Origin: Candidatus Nitrospira allomarina
Lineage (GTDB): Bacteria > Nitrospirota > Nitrospiria > Nitrospirales > UBA8639
NCBI RefSeq assembly: GCF_032050975.1
Contig: NZ_CP116967.1
Location: forward strand, 2,787,001 to 2,851,000
Length of the DNA stretch: 64,000 nt
Direction of reading: 5' to 3'
A program made the position numbers and the translations under genes. Of this stretch, positions 8,619 to 18,538 are shown in pieces (the first letter of the stretch is position 1; each line of letters starts with the position of its first letter). The notes beneath the pieces are model-generated. The model was not told where the DNA came from. It saw only the letters and a program-made list of their open reading frames with translations, and did not search any database.

Positions 8619-10856
8619 ATGAACAGGATGGTGAACACAATTTTCAGTTTGGGAATTGCAACCAAGTTGGTGCTGTTGTTCGCCATCTTTGGCATTGTGC
8701 CGATGGCCGCGGTGGGGTACTTAGGGTTTTCGGCTACCGGGGAAATGGAAACAGCTGCCGGTCTGCGTGTGCAAGCCATGGCGGAGACGATCGGGAATAA
8801 TATCGACCGGAATTTGTTCGAACGGTATGGGGATCCTCAATCCTTCGGACTGAACAGGATCGTGGGTGAGCGCTACCATTGGTATAGCAAGGAGAATAAT
8901 GCCATTGCGAGTGCGATGAACCAATACGTGGCGACATCCGGGATTTATTATTTGACGATATTGGTAGACCCGGTTGGAGATGTTATGGCCGTGAACTCCA
9001 AGGATGCAAAAGGGAATCCGATCGACACCACGGCAATTTATTCCAAAAAATATTCGGACGCCCCGTGGTTTAAGGCGATGGAAGCCAAAGAATTTACCAC
9101 CAGACAACCCTTTACCGCTCCCGGCAATGATACGGCGACCGGGACCTTCATTGAAGACGTCCATGTCGATGAAGATGTGAAATCGGTGTATTCGGGAGAT
9201 GACGGGTTAACCTTGGGTTTTTCTGCTCCGGTGTATGTGGATGGCGATCTGATCGGGTATTGGAGCAATCGGGTCAAGTTTTCTCTGGTAGAAGAAATCG
9301 TACAAACCGCGTATCAAGAGCTTAAAGGGGCCGGATGGGCAGGATCGGAAATTTCACTGCTCGGCGATAACGGACAGGTTCTTGTGGATTATGATCCTTC
9401 CAATCAGGGCACAGAGGACATGACCCATGATTTTGAAAACACGTTGTTTAAACTCAATCTCGCCGAAGCTGGAGTAGAAAGCGCAAAATTCGCCGTTGCC
9501 GGGAAAACAGGCTATCAATTGGCCCTCCACGACGTGAAGAACATCTGGCAAATGAATGGATATACACATCTGAAAGGCGCTTTGGGCTATCCGGGGATGA
9601 ATTGGTCGGTCCTCGTTAGAGTTCCTAAAGCCGAAGCTACGGCTGCGGCCATTGACTTCAATCGAAATTTAACCATGACCGCTATTATTTGTCTGGTTCT
9701 GATTTTGGTCGTCGGATTGTGGGTTGGGCGTCGCGGGGCAAAGAGTCTAATTCACATCAGTGAGGTGGCCCAACGGGCGGCTGACGGAGATTTGAGTCGA
9801 CGCGTCACCGTGACATCCCATGATGAATTGGGAAACATGGGTAAGGCGATGAATGCCATGTTGGATAATTTGGTGAAGGTGGTGTCTGAAGTCCGCCAAG
9901 CGGCGGAGCATGTCTCCAACGCGTCAGGTGAAATCACCCAAGGCAATGAAGATCTTTCGCAACGCACCTCGGCCCAGGCCGGCGCTTTGCAGGAAACCAG
10001 CGCGTCGATGGAGGAGATGACATCCACCATCAAGCAAAATGCGGATAATGCCAAGCAGGCCAATCAATTAGCCGTCGCCGCCAGGGAAGTGGCGGAGAAG
10101 GGTGGGGCGGTCACGGACAAGGCCGTGGTGGCTATGGATGAGATTAATAAGAGTAGCAAGAAGATCGCGGATATTATTAATGTGATCGACGAAATCGCCT
10201 TCCAGACCAATCTTTTAGCACTCAACGCGGCGGTGGAAGCAGCACGGGCTGGCGAGCAGGGCCGGGGGTTTGCGGTGGTGGCTTCGGAAGTACGGAATCT
10301 GGCGCAACGTTCGGCGTCGGCTGCCAAGGAGATCAAGGCCCTGATCAATGAATCGGTACAAAAGGTGGGTGACGGCAGTGAGTTGGTCAATCGCTCAGGT
10401 CAGACGCTGGGCGAGATTGTGAATTCGGTCAAACGGGTGACGGATATTATTTCCGAAATCAGTGCGGCGTCCCAGGAGCAGGCGGCTGGGATCGATCAGG
10501 TGAATAAGGCGGTGATGCAGATGGATCAGGGCACCCAGCAGAATGCGGCCTTGGTGGAAGAAGCCACGTCGGCTTCGCAGTCCATGAAGCAGCAGGCAGC
10601 GGAACTCTTGAATCAAGTCGCGTTTTTTAAGTTAGAAGAAACAGGACATCGGAAGTTTGCAGGGGGACAACGCGGATCTGGAGTCACGTCTGCCTTAGCA
10701 ATCGGCAAAAAGTCTTCCGCTGTGAGTCAGCCATTACAATCGGTGAAGGCTGTCTCTCCTCCAAAATCAACGGCTAAGTCTCAACCGGTTGGCGTGGGCA
10801 GCTCGAATGGCCATGATCGCCGTCAACGTGAGAACGATTTTTTCGAAGAGTTTTAG
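8619..10856 (+). CDS. Methyl-accepting chemotaxis receptor with periplasmic double-Cache-type sensor and FFEEF tail
   Basis: Membrane segments flank residues ~15-40 and ~345-370. Between them lies a ~300-residue periplasmic region with the tyrosine- and tryptophan-rich pattern of dCache domains (for example [34 protein letters not shown]). A HAMP domain and a 36-heptad-like signalling hairpin follow, with the tip [21 protein letters not shown] flexible linker ends in DFFEEF, which fits the x-[aromatic]-x-x-[aromatic] rule of CheR-docking pentapeptides. It senses an unknown solute and controls CheA1. The signalling part is nearly identical to that of the next gene. Confidence 0.92.
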   Translation: MNRMVNTIFSLGIATKLVLLFAIFGIVPMAAVGYLGFSATGEMETAAGLRVQAMAETIGNNIDRNLFERYGDPQSFGLNRIVGERYHWYSKENNAIASAMNQYVATSGIYYLTILVDPVGDVMAVNSKDAKGNPIDTTAIYSKKYSDAPWFKAMEAKEFTTRQPFTAPGNDTATGTFIEDVHVDEDVKSVYSGDDGLTLGFSAPVYVDGDLIGYWSNRVKFSLVEEIVQTAYQELKGAGWAGSEISLLGDNGQVLVDYDPSNQGTEDMTHDFENTLFKLNLAEAGVESAKFAVAGKTGYQLALHDVKNIWQMNGYTHLKGALGYPGMNWSVLVRVPKAEATAAAIDFNRNLTMTAIICLVLILVVGLWVGRRGAKSLIHISEVAQRAADGDLSRRVTVTSHDELGNMGKAMNAMLDNLVKVVSEVRQAAEHVSNASGEITQGNEDLSQRTSAQAGALQETSASMEEMTSTIKQNADNAKQANQLAVAAREVAEKGGAVTDKAVVAMDEINKSSKKIADIINVIDEIAFQTNLLALNAAVEAARAGEQGRGFAVVASEVRNLAQRSASAAKEIKALINESVQKVGDGSELVNRSGQTLGEIVNSVKRVTDIISEISAASQEQAAGIDQVNKAVMQMDQGTQQNAALVEEATSASQSMKQQAAELLNQVAFFKLEETGHRKFAGGQRGSGVTSALAIGKKSSAVSQPLQSVKAVSPPKSTAKSQPVGVGSSNGHDRRQRENDFFEEF

Positions 10857-10897
10857 TAAACCAGTCTGATTATTTAACAGGGAAATTAGGAGGTCGC

Positions 10898-12706
10898 ATG
10901 GGGAAAGTCTGGAATTCAATAGGCATTGGTCCAAAAGTGGTGATGACTATTATGGTGGTCTTCTCGGGGTTGCTGGCTGCGGGAGCATATTTGCTCGGTC
11001 AGCAGTTGCATTCGGATCTTGAACGGGTCTTATCCGATCAGGCGTTTATTGTTCAAAAACAAATCGAGGTGACTCGTGCCTATGTGACCAAAGAGTTTGT
11101 GGTGAAAGCCAAGGCGGCTGGAATGAATACCGGCGTGGATCATAGTGCACCCGATACGATTCCCTTTCCGGCCACATTTGCTCGTGAAACCTCTGAACTC
11201 TTAGCTGAGGAAGGCGTCTTTAATGCCAGGATCGTGAGTCTCACGCCCCTGAATCCCAAAAATGCTCCGCAAGATGCCTTTGAGAAAGAAGCCCTTGCTG
11301 CCCTCGCGAGCGGCCAAAAAGAATTTACCAAAAACGATACCGTGAATGGGAAAATGATGTTCCGCCGTGCGACTCCGGATCTCGCGACCGCTCAAGCCTG
11401 TATCGGCTGTCATGAGGGAAAACGAATCGGGGATATGTTAGGAGCGGTATCAGTACAGATTCCAATGGATGCCCCCGCGGCACAATTACAAGAAAATCTC
11501 AGCAATATGTATATGGGGATTCTGGCCGTGGGTGTCTTGATGATGGGGCTGTTGTATTTGATGATTGCGAAGTTGGTGGTCCAGCCGATGAAGAGTCTGG
11601 AGTCCATGGCCGTGCGAGCTAGGGAAGGAGATCTCACCGGTCGAGCCAGCGTGAATAGTCAGGACGAAATCGGCCGAACCAGTGAGTCGTTTAATATGAT
11701 GTTTGACCGGGTGAGTGAAGTGATTGCATCTGTAAAAACCGCAGTGTCCGGTATTACGACCGGCACTTCCGAGATTAATGCGGGTACGTCGGATCTCGCC
11801 GGGCGTACCTCGGCGCAAGCAGGAGCCTTGGAAGAAACCAGTGCGTCCATGGAAGAGATGACCTCTACCATTAAACAGAATGCGGATAACGCCAAGCAGG
11901 CGAACCAATTGGCGGTGGCCGCCCGGGAAGTGGCGGAGAAGGGTGGCGCGGTCACGGACAAGGCTGTAGAGGCCATGGATGAAATTAATAAGAGCAGCAA
12001 AAAAATCGCGGATATTATTAATGTGATCGACGAAATCGCGTTTCAAACAAATCTCTTGGCGTTAAACGCCGCCGTGGAAGCGGCACGGGCGGGCGAGCAG
12101 GGACGAGGTTTTGCCGTAGTGGCCTCGGAAGTGAGAAATCTGGCGCAACGTTCGGCCACGGCCGCCAAAGAGATTAAGACGCTGATCAACGAATCCGTGC
12201 AAAAAGTCGGGGGTGGCAGTGAGTTGGTCAATCGCTCGGGCCAGACGCTGGCCGAGATTGTGAATTCGGTCAAACGGGTAACGGATATTATTTCCGAAAT
12301 CAGTGCGGCGTCTCAGGAGCAGGCGGCGGGGATCGATCAGGTGAATAAGGCGGTGATGCAGATGGACCAAGGCACACAACAAAATGCGGCCTTGGTGGAA
12401 CAGGCGACTTCAGCGTCCCAGTCCATGGCGCAACAAGCTGAGGATCTGTTGCGGCAGGTCGAGTTTTTCAAGGTCCAGACTGAGTCCGGGTCTCAACGTT
12501 CGGAGATCACAGCAAAAACCCGCGCAGCTGTTCACCCTCAATCGACCGGCGGATCGGGGCCTCAATATTCTCGTGCGGTCTCGTCTATTACCGGTACAGC
12601 TCAGGGAAAGCATTCTCCTAATAAAAGAGAGGTTACTGTGGGTGTTGGGAGTTCGGCGTCCAACGGGCATAAAAAGTCCGGTGATGATTTTTTTGAAGAA
12701 TTCTAA
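10898..12706 (+). CDS. Methyl-accepting receptor with Tll0287-like c-type haem sensor and FFEEF tail
   Basis: After one N-terminal membrane helix (about residues 13-34) comes a periplasmic Tll0287-like (DUF3365) domain containing the haem-c attachment motif CIGCH at 168-172. A second membrane helix, HAMP and signalling hairpin follow, and the last residues are DDFFEEF. The conserved early stretch [14 protein letters not shown] and the IPFPATFA segment are typical of this domain. It should sense redox state or a small gas through covalently bound haem, but the ligand is not visible. It shares its hairpin and tail with the previous receptor, so both probably use the same CheR. A GGAGG ribosome site precedes the ATG. 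Confidence 0.92.
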   Translation: MGKVWNSIGIGPKVVMTIMVVFSGLLAAGAYLLGQQLHSDLERVLSDQAFIVQKQIEVTRAYVTKEFVVKAKAAGMNTGVDHSAPDTIPFPATFARETSELLAEEGVFNARIVSLTPLNPKNAPQDAFEKEALAALASGQKEFTKNDTVNGKMMFRRATPDLATAQACIGCHEGKRIGDMLGAVSVQIPMDAPAAQLQENLSNMYMGILAVGVLMMGLLYLMIAKLVVQPMKSLESMAVRAREGDLTGRASVNSQDEIGRTSESFNMMFDRVSEVIASVKTAVSGITTGTSEINAGTSDLAGRTSAQAGALEETSASMEEMTSTIKQNADNAKQANQLAVAAREVAEKGGAVTDKAVEAMDEINKSSKKIADIINVIDEIAFQTNLLALNAAVEAARAGEQGRGFAVVASEVRNLAQRSATAAKEIKTLINESVQKVGGGSELVNRSGQTLAEIVNSVKRVTDIISEISAASQEQAAGIDQVNKAVMQMDQGTQQNAALVEQATSASQSMAQQAEDLLRQVEFFKVQTESGSQRSEITAKTRAAVHPQSTGGSGPQYSRAVSSITGTAQGKHSPNKREVTVGVGSSASNGHKKSGDDFFEEF

Positions 12707-13062
12707 GGAACCGTAAGGCGTGAGGCGGAAGGCGAAAGATTTTTCTTCGCCTTCCGCCTTGCAAAGGGTTTTTCCGTCTGCGTTTTCCTGTTTTGTCGCT
12801 GACCATGAGTTTCCTTCCTCTCTCCTGATCCATCCCTTTTTTATTTTCATTCTGTCATTTTCGTTTCTTTGGATTTTGAATTTGGCTTCTGCAAATGGGG
12901 CCTCTTCACTCTTCATTTCTCGGATTTGAAGCCCTCTCAAGGAGTGGCAGAGTTTCTTTTATATTGACTGTTCCTGGTTATGTCGGCTAGGGTAACGCGC
13001 CGAAGAAGTAGGTTTGAGTTGTTCACGTCATGTTTTTCAACACTCACAGGAGGAGGGCTGTT
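12707..13062. other. Intergenic region with one strong hairpin
   Basis: Apart from the perfect hairpin at 12723-12759, I see no supportable gene in this gap. A weak sigma-70-like -35 (TTGACT, 12965-12970) precedes the haem protein gene, without a good -10 at the right distance. Confidence 0.4.
12723..12759 (+). terminator. Perfect 14-bp hairpin after the receptor pair
   Basis: AGGCGGAAGGCGAA (12723-12736) is exactly complementary to TTCGCCTTCCGCCT (12746-12759), with a 9-base loop. A run of five T begins about 9 bases after the stem, so it may terminate transcription, but the T-run is displaced. It can also be read as a well-preserved member of the GTGAGG palindrome family. Confidence 0.5.
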
Positions 13063-13602
13063 ATGAGAAGATGGGCTGCATTCGCAATGATGTTTGTCGT
13101 CTTCATGTTCGGGCTTGCCCTGATGGTGCCGGTGGGCCAAGCCGCAGATGCGGCCAAGGAATTGGCGGCGAAGTACATCCTGGCAACGGCTAAGGCTGCC
13201 AGAACGGTGTACGTCAAGGGTGTGGTGGCCGATGCGAGCAAAGGTGGCATGAAACCCGATGAAGATTGGGTGAAGGATGACCACGCCATGATGCTTCCTG
13301 CTCAATTCGTGAAAGAACTTGGAAAGGAATTGAAAGAATTTGATTTGTCCTTGGTGGGAACCGATCCCTTGTATGCCTCCAATGCACCCAAGAGTCCAAA
13401 AGAAAAAGAAATGTTAGCAGAATTAGCCAAAGGAAAAGAAAAAGTGATTGTGACGGAAGATGGCGGGGCGACCGTTGGCATGTCCGCCGATTATGCGATC
13501 GCGGACAGCTGTGCCGATTGCCATAACAAACACCCTAAGACGACCAAAAAAGATTGGAAGAAGGGTGACTTTATGGGAGCCATTGTTGTCAGACTGAAAT
13601 AA
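13063..13602 (+). CDS. Periplasmic Tll0287-like c-type haem protein (DUF3365)
   Basis: A ~27-residue signal peptide (MRRWAAFAMMFVVFMFGLAL..GQA) is followed by a single Tll0287-like domain with CADCH at about residues 150-154 near the C-terminus. It has the same fold type as the sensor of the receptor just upstream, but no membrane or signalling part. It may carry electrons, buffer a ligand, or act as a soluble partner of the haem receptors; this is inference. AGGAGGAGG directly upstream fixes the ATG at 13063; an in-frame ATG 33 bases earlier lacks such a site. A strong terminator follows, so it is probably transcribed as a single gene. Confidence 0.85.
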   Translation: MRRWAAFAMMFVVFMFGLALMVPVGQAADAAKELAAKYILATAKAARTVYVKGVVADASKGGMKPDEDWVKDDHAMMLPAQFVKELGKELKEFDLSLVGTDPLYASNAPKSPKEKEMLAELAKGKEKVIVTEDGGATVGMSADYAIADSCADCHNKHPKTTKKDWKKGDFMGAIVVRLK

Positions 13603-13629
13603 ATTCATTTTAAGACTAATCGTCTTGAG

Positions 13630-13670
13630 AAAAGGCGGGGAGGGTTTAACAACCTTCCCCGCCTTTTTTT
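13630..13670 (+). terminator. Rho-independent terminator
   Basis: GGCGGGGAGGGTT and AACCTTCCCCGCC form a 13-bp stem (one G-T pair) around a TAAC loop and are followed directly by seven T. It ends the haem-protein transcript. Confidence 0.92.
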
Positions 13671-13714
13671 ATTCCCATCCTGAGTTCCCATATTCGAAAT
13701 AGTATCTCCGGTCA

Positions 13715-13742
13715 TTTAATTCGTTCAGAGGTGTGCCGATAA
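13715..13742 (+). promoter_or_regulatory. Candidate sigma-28 (FliA) promoter upstream of cheR-cheD-cheB
   Basis: GCCGATAA at 13735-13742 is an exact match to the enteric FliA -10 element. TTTAATTC at 13715-13722 lies 12 bases upstream as a weak -35 (consensus TAAAGTTT). It sits just after the terminator and before a 700-base leader leading to cheR. The -10 match is seen directly; promoter activity is inferred. Confidence 0.5.
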
Positions 13743-13925
13743 GATGAAATGGAAAAGAAAAAGGGAAAGAAGTAAGACTGAAGGGTAACGGGTAACGTGA
13801 ATAGGCTATCCTTTTACACCCCATGAGGTAATATATTTCTTATCTTCCTTACCGAATGTTTTCACTTCATTGGTCCTCTGGAATGAAAATCCTCAAGCAG
13901 AAAATATGAACATCAACAAACGTTT

Positions 13926-14294
13926 ATGAAATTTGCTTCCGGTCGGAATGACCATGCCTATGGTCTGGCGCTATTTGGAATCCGTGCTGCCAACCGACAT
14001 GATGCGACGGAAGACAGAAATTCGATGATGGTTGCCTGCGATCAGGTAGGTCTTTGCCTGGTGGCATATGTAACCACACAATGGCTGGTCGGGCGAGATC
14101 GGTTTGATGGAACCGTCGAGCAATATAGGTCTCTATTTATACCGGATCTTCTCGTGCATACCGGCCTTGCGATGACCACTATAAGATTGGGAACCACCAA
14201 TATGGGGGTTGGACTCCGGAAACTTCGATATGAAACGAGAGTTGGAGAGATGGTGGGAGGGAACTCTCACCATTGTCTGGATGAAACCTTCTGA
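13926..14294 (+). pseudogene. Possible remnant of a flavin-dependent (luciferase-like) oxidoreductase gene
   Basis: The open frame begins MKFASGRNDHAYGLALF and later contains VACDQVG and MTTIRLGTTNMGV. These resemble the start, the D-H/D-Q strand and the TTRIRLGT motif of LLM-class flavin oxidoreductases. The family is normally ~300 residues and the TTRIRLGT motif lies about 60-80 residues in, so this would be a fragment with distorted spacing. No Shine-Dalgarno is visible. This is a weak call by eye; the region could equally be non-coding leader. Confidence 0.25.
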
Positions 14295-14341
14295 CAGTGT
14301 ATCTATGAGATGTTGTGTGATTAGTTCCCAGCGGATGGAAT

Positions 14342-14425
14342 GGTGAGGGGTAAAGAGTGAGAGTTAAGTCGAAAGGGAAGTTCTGACTGTTCATGCCCTT
14401 CTCTTCACTACCCGCTCCCTCACTG
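14342..14425. repeat. Degenerate intergenic palindrome before cheR
   Basis: GGTGAGGGGTAAAGAGTGAG (from 14342) is opposed by CTCTTCACTACCCGCTCCCT and CAC (to 14423). The arms pair over most of their length with gaps. Same family as the palindromes in other gaps. Confidence 0.45.
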
Positions 14426-14461
14426 GTGACGTTGGTGTAATTGACCATAAAGGACAAGATG

Positions 14462-15298
14462 ATGACGGCAATGTTGACTGACAAAGAATTTGAACTGTTT
14501 AAGCATCTGATTTATCAGCAGGTTGGTATCAAACTTGATGAGCCAAAAAAAACCCTCTTGGTGTCTCGTTTGGGAAAACGGCTTCGGGATCTTCACCTGT
14601 CTTCCTATCAGGCTTATTACGATTGTGTAAGCGGGGAAGGCGGGGAAGAGGAGTTGATCAAATTGCTGGATCTGGTGTCGACGAATAAGACGGAGTTTTA
14701 TCGGGAGCCTGTGCATTTTGATTTTCTTCGAGATCAGGTTCTTCCTGAGGTGCAATCGTCCAAGATCCTGAGAATTTGGTCTTCTGCGTCATCTTCCGGG
14801 GAGGAACCCTATACAATTGCCATGACCTTGGCTGATGCGATTACCGATATCAATCGATGGGACATCAAAATTCTCGCATCGGATATTTCTACGCGGGTGT
14901 TGGCCAAGGCTTCCTCGGGTATCTATGAGGAAGAGCGGGTCAGTCAACTTCCCCATGATCTGGTGAAACGACATTTTCTCCGAGGGAAAGGTCCGCAAGC
15001 GGGGAAACTGCAGGTGCGCCCTCAGGTCGCGCGTCTTGTTGCCTTTCGACGGATAAACTTAATGGACCCGACATTTCCCATACGCAGTCAACTGGATGTG
15101 ATTTTTTGTCGGAATGTCATGATTTATTTCGATCGCCCCACCCAAGCCAGGCTCATGGAGAAGTTTTTCCGGTACCTCCGGCCGGGGGGGTATTTATTTA
15201 TCGGACATTCAGAAAGTTTGCAATGGATCGACCATCAATTTACGTATCTGCGCCCAACCATTTATCAAAAACCGGTCGGCGTGAATAGTCAGGCGTAA
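14462..15298 (+). CDS. cheR: Chemoreceptor glutamate methyltransferase CheR, pentapeptide-dependent type
   Basis: The N-terminal four-helix domain (residues ~5-75) is followed by a SAM-binding fold with WSSASSSGEEPYTIAM and the late motif VIFCRNVMIYFDR. The beta-subdomain loop reads FLRGKGPQAGKL, a GxGxxxG pattern seen in CheR enzymes that dock to a C-terminal pentapeptide on receptors. Two receptors upstream end in FFEEF and are natural partners. It methylates receptor glutamates for adaptation. AAAGGA lies 7 bases before ATG 14462; ATG 14459 is also possible. cheD and cheB follow. Confidence 0.93.
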   Translation: MTAMLTDKEFELFKHLIYQQVGIKLDEPKKTLLVSRLGKRLRDLHLSSYQAYYDCVSGEGGEEELIKLLDLVSTNKTEFYREPVHFDFLRDQVLPEVQSSKILRIWSSASSSGEEPYTIAMTLADAITDINRWDIKILASDISTRVLAKASSGIYEEERVSQLPHDLVKRHFLRGKGPQAGKLQVRPQVARLVAFRRINLMDPTFPIRSQLDVIFCRNVMIYFDRPTQARLMEKFFRYLRPGGYLFIGHSESLQWIDHQFTYLRPTIYQKPVGVNSQA

Positions 15299-15378
15299 AG
15301 GGGGGTAAGAAGTGAAGAAGATAACATTCAACCCGTTTCTCCTGTACCTGACGTTTTACTCCTTAAGGTAAGGAAATT

Positions 15379-15987
15379 ATGTCATCGACAGGATTGATGG
15401 AATTTGGACATATACGCCGCATGCAGGATACCCGCTTTCCTTATGAAGTGGCCGTCATTCTCCCTGGTGAATATTTTGTGAGCCGGGAGCCCAAAGTCAT
15501 CTATACGGTGTTGGGTTCCTGTATCTCAGTGTGTTTGCGGGATCCACTGGCGGGCGTGGGAGGGATGAATCATTTCATGTTAGCGGCTCCTTCCAATACT
15601 GAAGGACACGATAATTGGGCGGATTCGGGACGATACGGCAGTTTTGCCATGGAAATGCTGATGAACGATATTTTCAAGCGAGGCGGAAAAAAGGAGCGAC
15701 TCGAAGCGAAGGTCTTCGGCGGTGGGAAAATTTATGATGGCTCCATTGATATTGGGGCCCAAAATGCCGCTTGGGCTCTTGCCTTTTTGGAACAGGAGGG
15801 TCTGTCGCCTATCAAAGCGGATGTCGGAGATGTCTGTCCTCGGAAGGTATACTATTTCACGGATTCGGGGAAAGTGCTCATGAAAAAACTCGACCGTATC
15901 GTGGCAAGTGAGATTGCGAAGGAGGAGGGGCAGTATCGGAAGAAGCTTCAACATGCTCCTGTGCAAGCGGACGTTACGCTATTTTGA
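15379..15987 (+). CDS. cheD: Chemoreceptor glutamine deamidase CheD
   Basis: This 202-residue protein has the CheD active-site pattern: Cys in VLGSCISVCLRDP and His in GGMNHFML, with the later VFGGGKI..GAQNA strand region. CheD converts receptor glutamines to glutamates and in some species also stimulates a CheY-P phosphatase. It lies between cheR and cheB as one adaptation module. The start ATG follows an AAGGTAAGGA stretch. Confidence 0.93.
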   Translation: MSSTGLMEFGHIRRMQDTRFPYEVAVILPGEYFVSREPKVIYTVLGSCISVCLRDPLAGVGGMNHFMLAAPSNTEGHDNWADSGRYGSFAMEMLMNDIFKRGGKKERLEAKVFGGGKIYDGSIDIGAQNAAWALAFLEQEGLSPIKADVGDVCPRKVYYFTDSGKVLMKKLDRIVASEIAKEEGQYRKKLQHAPVQADVTLF

Positions 15988-16300
15988 GGAAAGAGTATGA
16001 CGCTAAGGGTGCACATTCGGGGAAAAGGGCAGGGGAAAAGCGTAAGGCATGAAGAGAAAAGGCACCCTTCGTCCTATCCGCAGGTGGTTTGGGGGTATCC
16101 ATTCAAAAATGGCTAAGATGGTTTCCCGAGGAGACCTGTCGGGCATGACGAAGCAGGTGCAAGGAAGAAGGGTTTGCGCAGTAAGGAGTCAAGGCAGGGG
16201 AAAAAAGAGTTCCGGGACTAAAAGTCTGCGGGTGGGTTTTTTTCGCTTTTGACTTTTCACTCCTTTAGTAGGGAATAATTTTGTCACAGAGGGGAACCGT
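15988..16300. other. Intergenic region between cheD and cheB
   Basis: No supportable gene. AAAAGCG near 16035 and CGCTTTT near 16248 bound a long imperfect palindrome, with GTAAGG and TCACTCC units inside. This may be an expanded member of the palindrome family. A 67-codon open frame here has no recognisable protein character. Confidence 0.4.
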
Positions 16301-17368
16301 ATGAATGAGAAAAAAATACGCGTGTTGATTGTTGATGACTCGGCGTTAATTCGAAATGTCATGACGGAAATTTTAGCGCAAGATCCTGAAATTGAGGTGG
16401 TTGGAACGGCTCCTGACCCATATGCCGCCAGGGATAAGATGAAGGCCCTGAATCCTGATGTGCTGACATTAGATGTGGAAATGCCAAAAATGGATGGACT
16501 CACCTTTTTGCAGAAAATTATGGCCGCGCGGCCGATGCCGGTGGTGATGGTGAGTTCGTTAACTGAACAAGGAGCCGCGACGACGCTACAGGCTTTGGAA
16601 GCCGGTGCTGTGGATTTTGTGACGAAGCCCACAGTGGATATCCAGCACGGGCTCTCGGACTTAGCTCATCAAATTATCAGCAAAGTGAAGATCGCCGCCC
16701 TAGCCAGCGTGAAAAAACGAACTCCCCCTGCTGACTGCACTGAACGGATTAAAGCCCTGGCTGCTCAATCCGCGATGATTAAAACCACTGACACGATTAT
16801 AACCATTGGGGCATCCACGGGTGGGACCGAAGCGCTTCGGGAATTGTTGGAAGTGCTGCCACCGAATACTCCACCCATAATTATGACGCAGCATATGCCG
16901 GAGCAATTTACGAAATCGTTTGCGAACCGGCTGAATGACCTATGCCAGATTCAGGTGAAAGAAGCTCAGGAAGGTGACAGCGTCCTACCCGGACAGGCCT
17001 TGCTGGCGCCGGGAAATTATCATATGGAACTTCGCCGAAGCGGTGCCCGCTATTATGTCTCTCTCAATCAAGCGCCACCGGTCAACCGTTTTCGTCCTTC
17101 AGTAGATGTCATGTTCCGATCCGTCGCGCGGTTTGCCGGGGGGAATAGTCTTGGGGTGATTCTGACCGGCATGGGCAATGATGGCGCTGCCGGTATGTTG
17201 GAAATGAAACAGGCCGGAGCCTTTAACTTTGCCCAGGATGAAGCATCCTGTGTTGTTTTTGGGATGCCAAAAGAGGCCATCAAGGCTGGAGGAGTCGACA
17301 AAATTCTTCCGTTACACGACATTCCTGCGGCCATGCTGGCTCATTTGAAAATGCTGAATCCGCGTTAA
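16301..17368 (+). CDS. cheB: Chemoreceptor methylesterase CheB
   Basis: The receiver domain (VLIVDDSALIR, Asp in LTLDVEMPKMDG, VMVSS, TKP) is joined by a linker to the esterase domain from about residue 165. The catalytic triad is visible: Ser in GASTGGTEAL, His in TQHMPEQF and Asp in GMGNDGAAGM. It removes receptor methyl groups when phosphorylated by CheA. It closes the cheR-cheD-cheB adaptation module. No clear terminator follows. Confidence 0.95.
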   Translation: MNEKKIRVLIVDDSALIRNVMTEILAQDPEIEVVGTAPDPYAARDKMKALNPDVLTLDVEMPKMDGLTFLQKIMAARPMPVVMVSSLTEQGAATTLQALEAGAVDFVTKPTVDIQHGLSDLAHQIISKVKIAALASVKKRTPPADCTERIKALAAQSAMIKTTDTIITIGASTGGTEALRELLEVLPPNTPPIIMTQHMPEQFTKSFANRLNDLCQIQVKEAQEGDSVLPGQALLAPGNYHMELRRSGARYYVSLNQAPPVNRFRPSVDVMFRSVARFAGGNSLGVILTGMGNDGAAGMLEMKQAGAFNFAQDEASCVVFGMPKEAIKAGGVDKILPLHDIPAAMLAHLKMLNPR

Positions 17369-17707
17369 GGGGAGCCTCCCGGGTAGGTAAGGTCCCGAGA
17401 CATGGCCAACGATTGCCTTTTTGACGGTCCTTATGATTCTCCTGACATCGTGGGGCTGAACTCTTGTCTTTGTACAATTCGCCATGGGGAGGTCATTGAG
17501 GCCTGTCCCTATAACTTGGGAGCCCTTATCTTCTTCCTCTTTTTTGGCTTTGTTGAATTTCCATAGAGGATATGCTGCCTCTGGGTTGCACCTATCCTGC
17601 AGCTCTGGGAGATGTGCATTCCGGTGTATGAGCTTTAATCGAGGAGCTTACCTTGAACGTGCGAATTCATTCGTTTCCTTATTAGCTTTATTACCAGTAG
17701 GTGCATA
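17369..17707. other. Intergenic region between cheB and the second cheR
   Basis: I find no gene, RNA or strong hairpin in this 339-base stretch; open frames are short and without family character. Confidence 0.4.
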
Positions 17708-18538
17708 GTGGTCCCAAAAATCACCGTTGAAGATGTTGCGTATATCCGGAATCTGGTCCGGGTGCAGGCAGCCATGGTTTTGGAGCAGAAAAAAATCTAT
17801 TTTGTGCAGTCACGTCTTGAGCCGTTTGCCAAACAGGAAGGCTTTGGATCAATGGCTGATCTGGTTTCTCACCTCCGACAGACTTCCTATGGCCCATTAC
17901 ACAAGCGGGTTGTAGAGGCCATGACCATCAACGAAACAAGTTTTTTTCGAGACCTCCTTCCATTTCAAGCACTAAAAGACCGGCTCCTGCCGGAAGTGAT
18001 TCAAACAAATAGGGATACCAAGCGTGTGCATATTTGGTGCGGGGCCAGTTCCAGCGGACAGGAACCCTATTCAATTCTCCTGACGATTTTGCACCATTTT
18101 CCGGAACTGACGTCCTGGCATATTCGTTTGATTGCCACTGATTTTTCTCCGGAAATGGTCAGACGTGGTCAGGAAGGCCGATATGGACCATTCGAAGTCC
18201 AGCGGGGTCTTTCTCCGCCTATGCTGAATACCTATTTTTCACGGCAAGGGATGGAGTGGCAGATTCGTGATGATGTGCGGGACAGGATCGAGTTTTATGA
18301 GATGAATTTGGCCGGTCTTTGGCCGGTTCTTCCGCCAATGGATCTGGTGTTCGTGCGGAATGTCATGATGTATTTCGATTTGGAGACCAGGAAAGATATT
18401 CTTCGACGGATTCGAGGCATTCTCGCCCCTCATGGGTATTTGATTCTCGGAGCTACGGAAACGACGTTGGCCGTGGATGATCATTTTGAGCGTGTTCCGG
18501 TGAGCGGCACGTCCGTGTACCGGGTAAAGAAGGATTAG
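17708..18538 (+). CDS. cheR: Second CheR-type methyltransferase, pentapeptide-independent type
   Basis: A complete CheR: N-terminal helices, TSFFRD, SAM motif WCGASSSGQEPYSILL, Asp loop IATDFSPEMV and VFVRNVMMYFD. The beta-subdomain loop (YFSRQGMEWQIRDD) is shorter than in the first CheR and lacks GxGxxxG, the form usual in enzymes that do not need a receptor tail. It may therefore serve receptors without the FFEEF tail, such as those at 28981 and 31127. The start is a GTG; no strong ribosome site is seen. Confidence 0.9.
   Translation: MVPKITVEDVAYIRNLVRVQAAMVLEQKKIYFVQSRLEPFAKQEGFGSMADLVSHLRQTSYGPLHKRVVEAMTINETSFFRDLLPFQALKDRLLPEVIQTNRDTKRVHIWCGASSSGQEPYSILLTILHHFPELTSWHIRLIATDFSPEMVRRGQEGRYGPFEVQRGLSPPMLNTYFSRQGMEWQIRDDVRDRIEFYEMNLAGLWPVLPPMDLVFVRNVMMYFDLETRKDILRRIRGILAPHGYLILGATETTLAVDDHFERVPVSGTSVYRVKKD

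Noticed and set aside
16049-16252. 67-codon open frame between cheD and cheB
   Set aside because: Very basic, no family pattern, and it overlaps a degenerate intergenic palindrome.
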